Below are positions 62,477-64,000 of a stretch of DNA of 64,000 bases, piece by piece. Made by a program: the position numbers and the translations under genes. This DNA is from Clostridium bovifaecis (GTDB lineage Bacteria > Bacillota > Clostridia > Clostridiales > Clostridiaceae). How positions within the stretch are numbered: position 1 is the first letter of the stretch; every line of letters begins with the position of its first letter. Location of the stretch: positions 775,249-839,248 of the forward strand of contig CP046522.1 of assembly GCA_009738435.1 (NCBI GenBank), written 5' to 3'. The notes under the pieces were generated by a model, which ran no database searches, was not told where the DNA came from, and saw only the letters and a program-made list of their open reading frames with translations.

Positions 62477-63226
62477 GTGATTAAAGACATTGACTCAAAG
62501 GTTCTCCAAAGTTTAAATAAATCAGAGTTTGAAGTTTTAACCTATATATCTAACAATGTGGATAAAGTTAGCAAAATAAACATAGCTGATTTAGCAAAGG
62601 ATACCTATGTATCCACAACCACTATTATAAGATTGTGTAAAAAGCTTGGATACTCTGGCTTTACAGAGCTTAAGTATGAGTTGAAAAAGGCTAGCAGGGA
62701 AAAATCCAAGATAGAAGAGCTGAACTATGATGAGATAATAAAAAAGCGTTTATTTGACATAGAAAAGACAAGTAGATTAATTAATTTTGACACAATAGAT
62801 AATATTATTGAATTAATATCGAAAAAAAAGATACATTTTTTTGGCAAAGGATTATCTAATATTGCATGTGAATATATAACTAATCAATTTTTATTGGTTA
62901 ATCTATTAGCTATAAATCATTCAAATACACATATTGCTTATCTATATGCTGATAAAATGAATGATGAGGATATAGTATTTGTTCTATCTTTAAGTGGGGA
63001 AACAGAGCAGCCAATAAGGCTTGCTAGAATTGCAAAGTCGAGAGGCGCTGCAGTAGTATCTGTCACTAGCATGGGAATGAATACTTTAGCTAAGATTGCT
63101 GACATAAATCTATACGTACACACAGAAAAGGACGAGAGAGTTGAATTTGATAATATGTCTAGAGCACCAGTACTAATGTTATTCCAAGTAATTTTAGATA
63201 TGTATATAAATAAATATATGTTTTAA
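62477..63226 (+). CDS. RpiR-family transcriptional regulator with SIS domain
   Basis: About 249 residues. N-terminal RpiR helix-turn-helix: SEFEVLTYISNNVDKV, INIADLAKDTYVSTTTIIRLCKKLGYSGFTELK. C-terminal SIS sugar-isomerase fold: KIHFFGKGLSNIACEYITNQF, DIVFVLSLSGETEQPIRLARIAKSRGAAVVSVTSMGMN. It binds phosphosugars. It precedes a GH4 6-phospho-glycosidase gene, a standard pairing, so it probably senses a phosphorylated disaccharide or glucose 6-phosphate. GTG 62477 follows GGGAGGCGAT; the in-frame ATG 62462 overlaps that site. Confidence 0.88.
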   Translation: MIKDIDSKVLQSLNKSEFEVLTYISNNVDKVSKINIADLAKDTYVSTTTIIRLCKKLGYSGFTELKYELKKASREKSKIEELNYDEIIKKRLFDIEKTSRLINFDTIDNIIELISKKKIHFFGKGLSNIACEYITNQFLLVNLLAINHSNTHIAYLYADKMNDEDIVFVLSLSGETEQPIRLARIAKSRGAAVVSVTSMGMNTLAKIADINLYVHTEKDERVEFDNMSRAPVLMLFQVILDMYINKYMF

Positions 63227-63272
63227 GAAATTGTGGATGAATTATGATTTTGAAAACATATTCTAAAAAGTG

Positions 63273-63310
63273 AAAGGCTATTGGGCTGATAAAGGCTCAA
63301 TAGCCTTATG
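63273..63310 (+). terminator. hairpin after the RpiR gene
   Basis: AAGGCTATTG pairs with CAATAGCCTT around a 14-base segment; the tail is only moderately T-rich (ATGTACTTTTG). A weak terminator or attenuator before the glycosidase gene. The remainder of 63311-63494 is AT-rich without a gene. Confidence 0.55.
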
Positions 63311-63494
63311 TACTTTTGTACATAAAATGTACTTGCATACAAAGAGAGAAGCTAGACACTAAGTCCCTGAAAAGGCTTTCACGTTGTCGAAATATGTTAT
63401 AGAATAACCTTACAGAAAAGAACAACACATTAAAAACTGATTATTTACAAGAATTGATTATATAAACTAGAGATGAATTAGGAGGGTTTAAATA

Positions 63495-64000
63495 TGAAAA
63501 GATATAATATTGTATTAGTTGGTGGAGGAAGTACATGGACGCCAGGACTACTTCAAAGTTTAACAAAGAAGAAGGAAGAATTTCCATTAGCTCGTTTAGT
63601 AATGTATGATATAAATGCAAAACGTCAAGAAGTTATAGGAGAGTTTGCAAAAATTTTATTCAGAGAAAAGTATCCAGAATTAGATTTTGAATATACAACA
63701 GACGAAGAAGTAGCTTTTAAGGATGTAGATTTTGTTTTTTGCCAAATGAGAACAGGTGGATACGAAATGAGAGAAAAGGATGAAAAGATTCCACTAAGTC
63801 TTGGAGCAATTGGTCAAGAAACTTGTGGAGCAGGTGGATTTGCTTACGGTATGAGATCTATAAGAGATATGATCGAACTAATCAATAATGTTCGTAAGTA
63901 TTCACCAGAAGCTTGGATATTAAACTATACAAATCCAGCAGCTATAGTAGCCGAAGCGGTAAATAGAGCTTTTCCGGAAGATAAGAGAATTTTAAATATC
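63495..64000 (+). CDS. glycoside hydrolase family 4, 6-phospho-alpha/beta-glucosidase (3' end outside window)
   Basis: The first 168 residues of an open frame running off the right edge. AGGAGG at 63481-63486 lies 8 bases before ATG 63495. The NAD-binding N-terminus reads YNIVLVGGGSTWTPGLLQSLTK. GH4 motifs FVFCQMRTGGYEMREKDEKI and LGAIGQETCGAGGFAYGMRS follow, then ILNYTNPAAIVAEAV. These enzymes need NAD+, Mn2+ and a Cys/His metal site (further downstream) to split phosphorylated maltose- or cellobiose-type sugars delivered by a PTS. The RpiR gene upstream is its likely regulator. Confidence 0.9.

Overview
The window is low-GC, densely packed DNA of a Clostridium-type anaerobe (Firmicutes). 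The indications are strong AGGAGG ribosome sites with frequent GTG/TTG starts, a class II GalT, a T-box leader before ilvB, CcpA-type cre sites, tungsten aldehyde:ferredoxin oxidoreductase, bacterial microcompartment (BMC) genes and soluble chemoreceptors. I saw no rRNA, tRNA, CRISPR array or transposase.

Layout. 1-0.6 kb: end of a NatB-like ABC permease. 1-11.6 kb: lactose/galactose operon mglBAC-galK-galT-galM-lacZ(GH42)-galR. 11.7-14.9 kb: PHP phosphoesterase, DUF4397 protein, CAP-domain lipoprotein, small lipoprotein. 15-21.2 kb: drug-efflux block (MarR, heterodimeric ABC exporter, MFS pump). 21.4-25.2 kb: polyamine transporter potA-potB-potCD, with potC and potD fused. 25.6-32.3 kb: operon A (DeoR regulator, Fe-alcohol dehydrogenase, class II aldolase, MtnA-like isomerase, MtnK-like kinase, NhaC-family carrier). 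32.5-38.8 kb: operon B (sugar ABC importer, MtnK-like kinase, MtnA isomerase). 38.9-40.5 kb: soluble chemoreceptor and a second DeoR regulator. 40.6-50.3 kb: BMC operon C (class II aldolase with encapsulation tail, acylating aldehyde dehydrogenase, five BMC-H shell proteins, PduL, BMC-P vertex protein, a signal-less solute-binding protein, CoA-disulfide-reductase-like flavoprotein, two-subunit CoA-transferase). 50.4-54.4 kb: iron-siderophore ABC importer under a Fur-like site. 54.5-57.4 kb: micro-ORF, unknown protein, paired DUF606 transporters, Rossmann-chemoreceptor fusion. 57.7-59.8 kb: ferredoxin and aldehyde:ferredoxin oxidoreductase. 60-62.3 kb: ilvB-ilvN behind a T-box. 62.5-64 kb: RpiR regulator and the start of a GH4 6-phospho-glycosidase.

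The central system is operons A+B+C. Kinase, isomerase and class II aldolase are the three steps of the DHAP shunt / 5-deoxyribose disposal route: 5-deoxyribose or 5-methylthioribose -> 1-phosphate -> ribulose 1-phosphate -> DHAP + acetaldehyde or methylthioacetaldehyde. They occur as a cytosolic set with an alcohol dehydrogenase (A) and as a second set (B+C) whose aldolase carries a C-terminal helix like a BMC encapsulation peptide. I infer a microcompartment that confines the aldehyde released from 5-deoxypentoses, which are by-products of radical-SAM enzymes and polyamine synthesis. Operons B and C share about 10-bp-phased AAACAAA/TTTGTTT arrays, which suggests one DeoR-type regulon.

Four genes (lacZ, first ABC-exporter subunit, potB, CoA-transferase A) are each broken by a one- or two-base change in a homopolymer or AT repeat. 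Sequencing error, slippage or phase variation cannot be told apart from the sequence alone.
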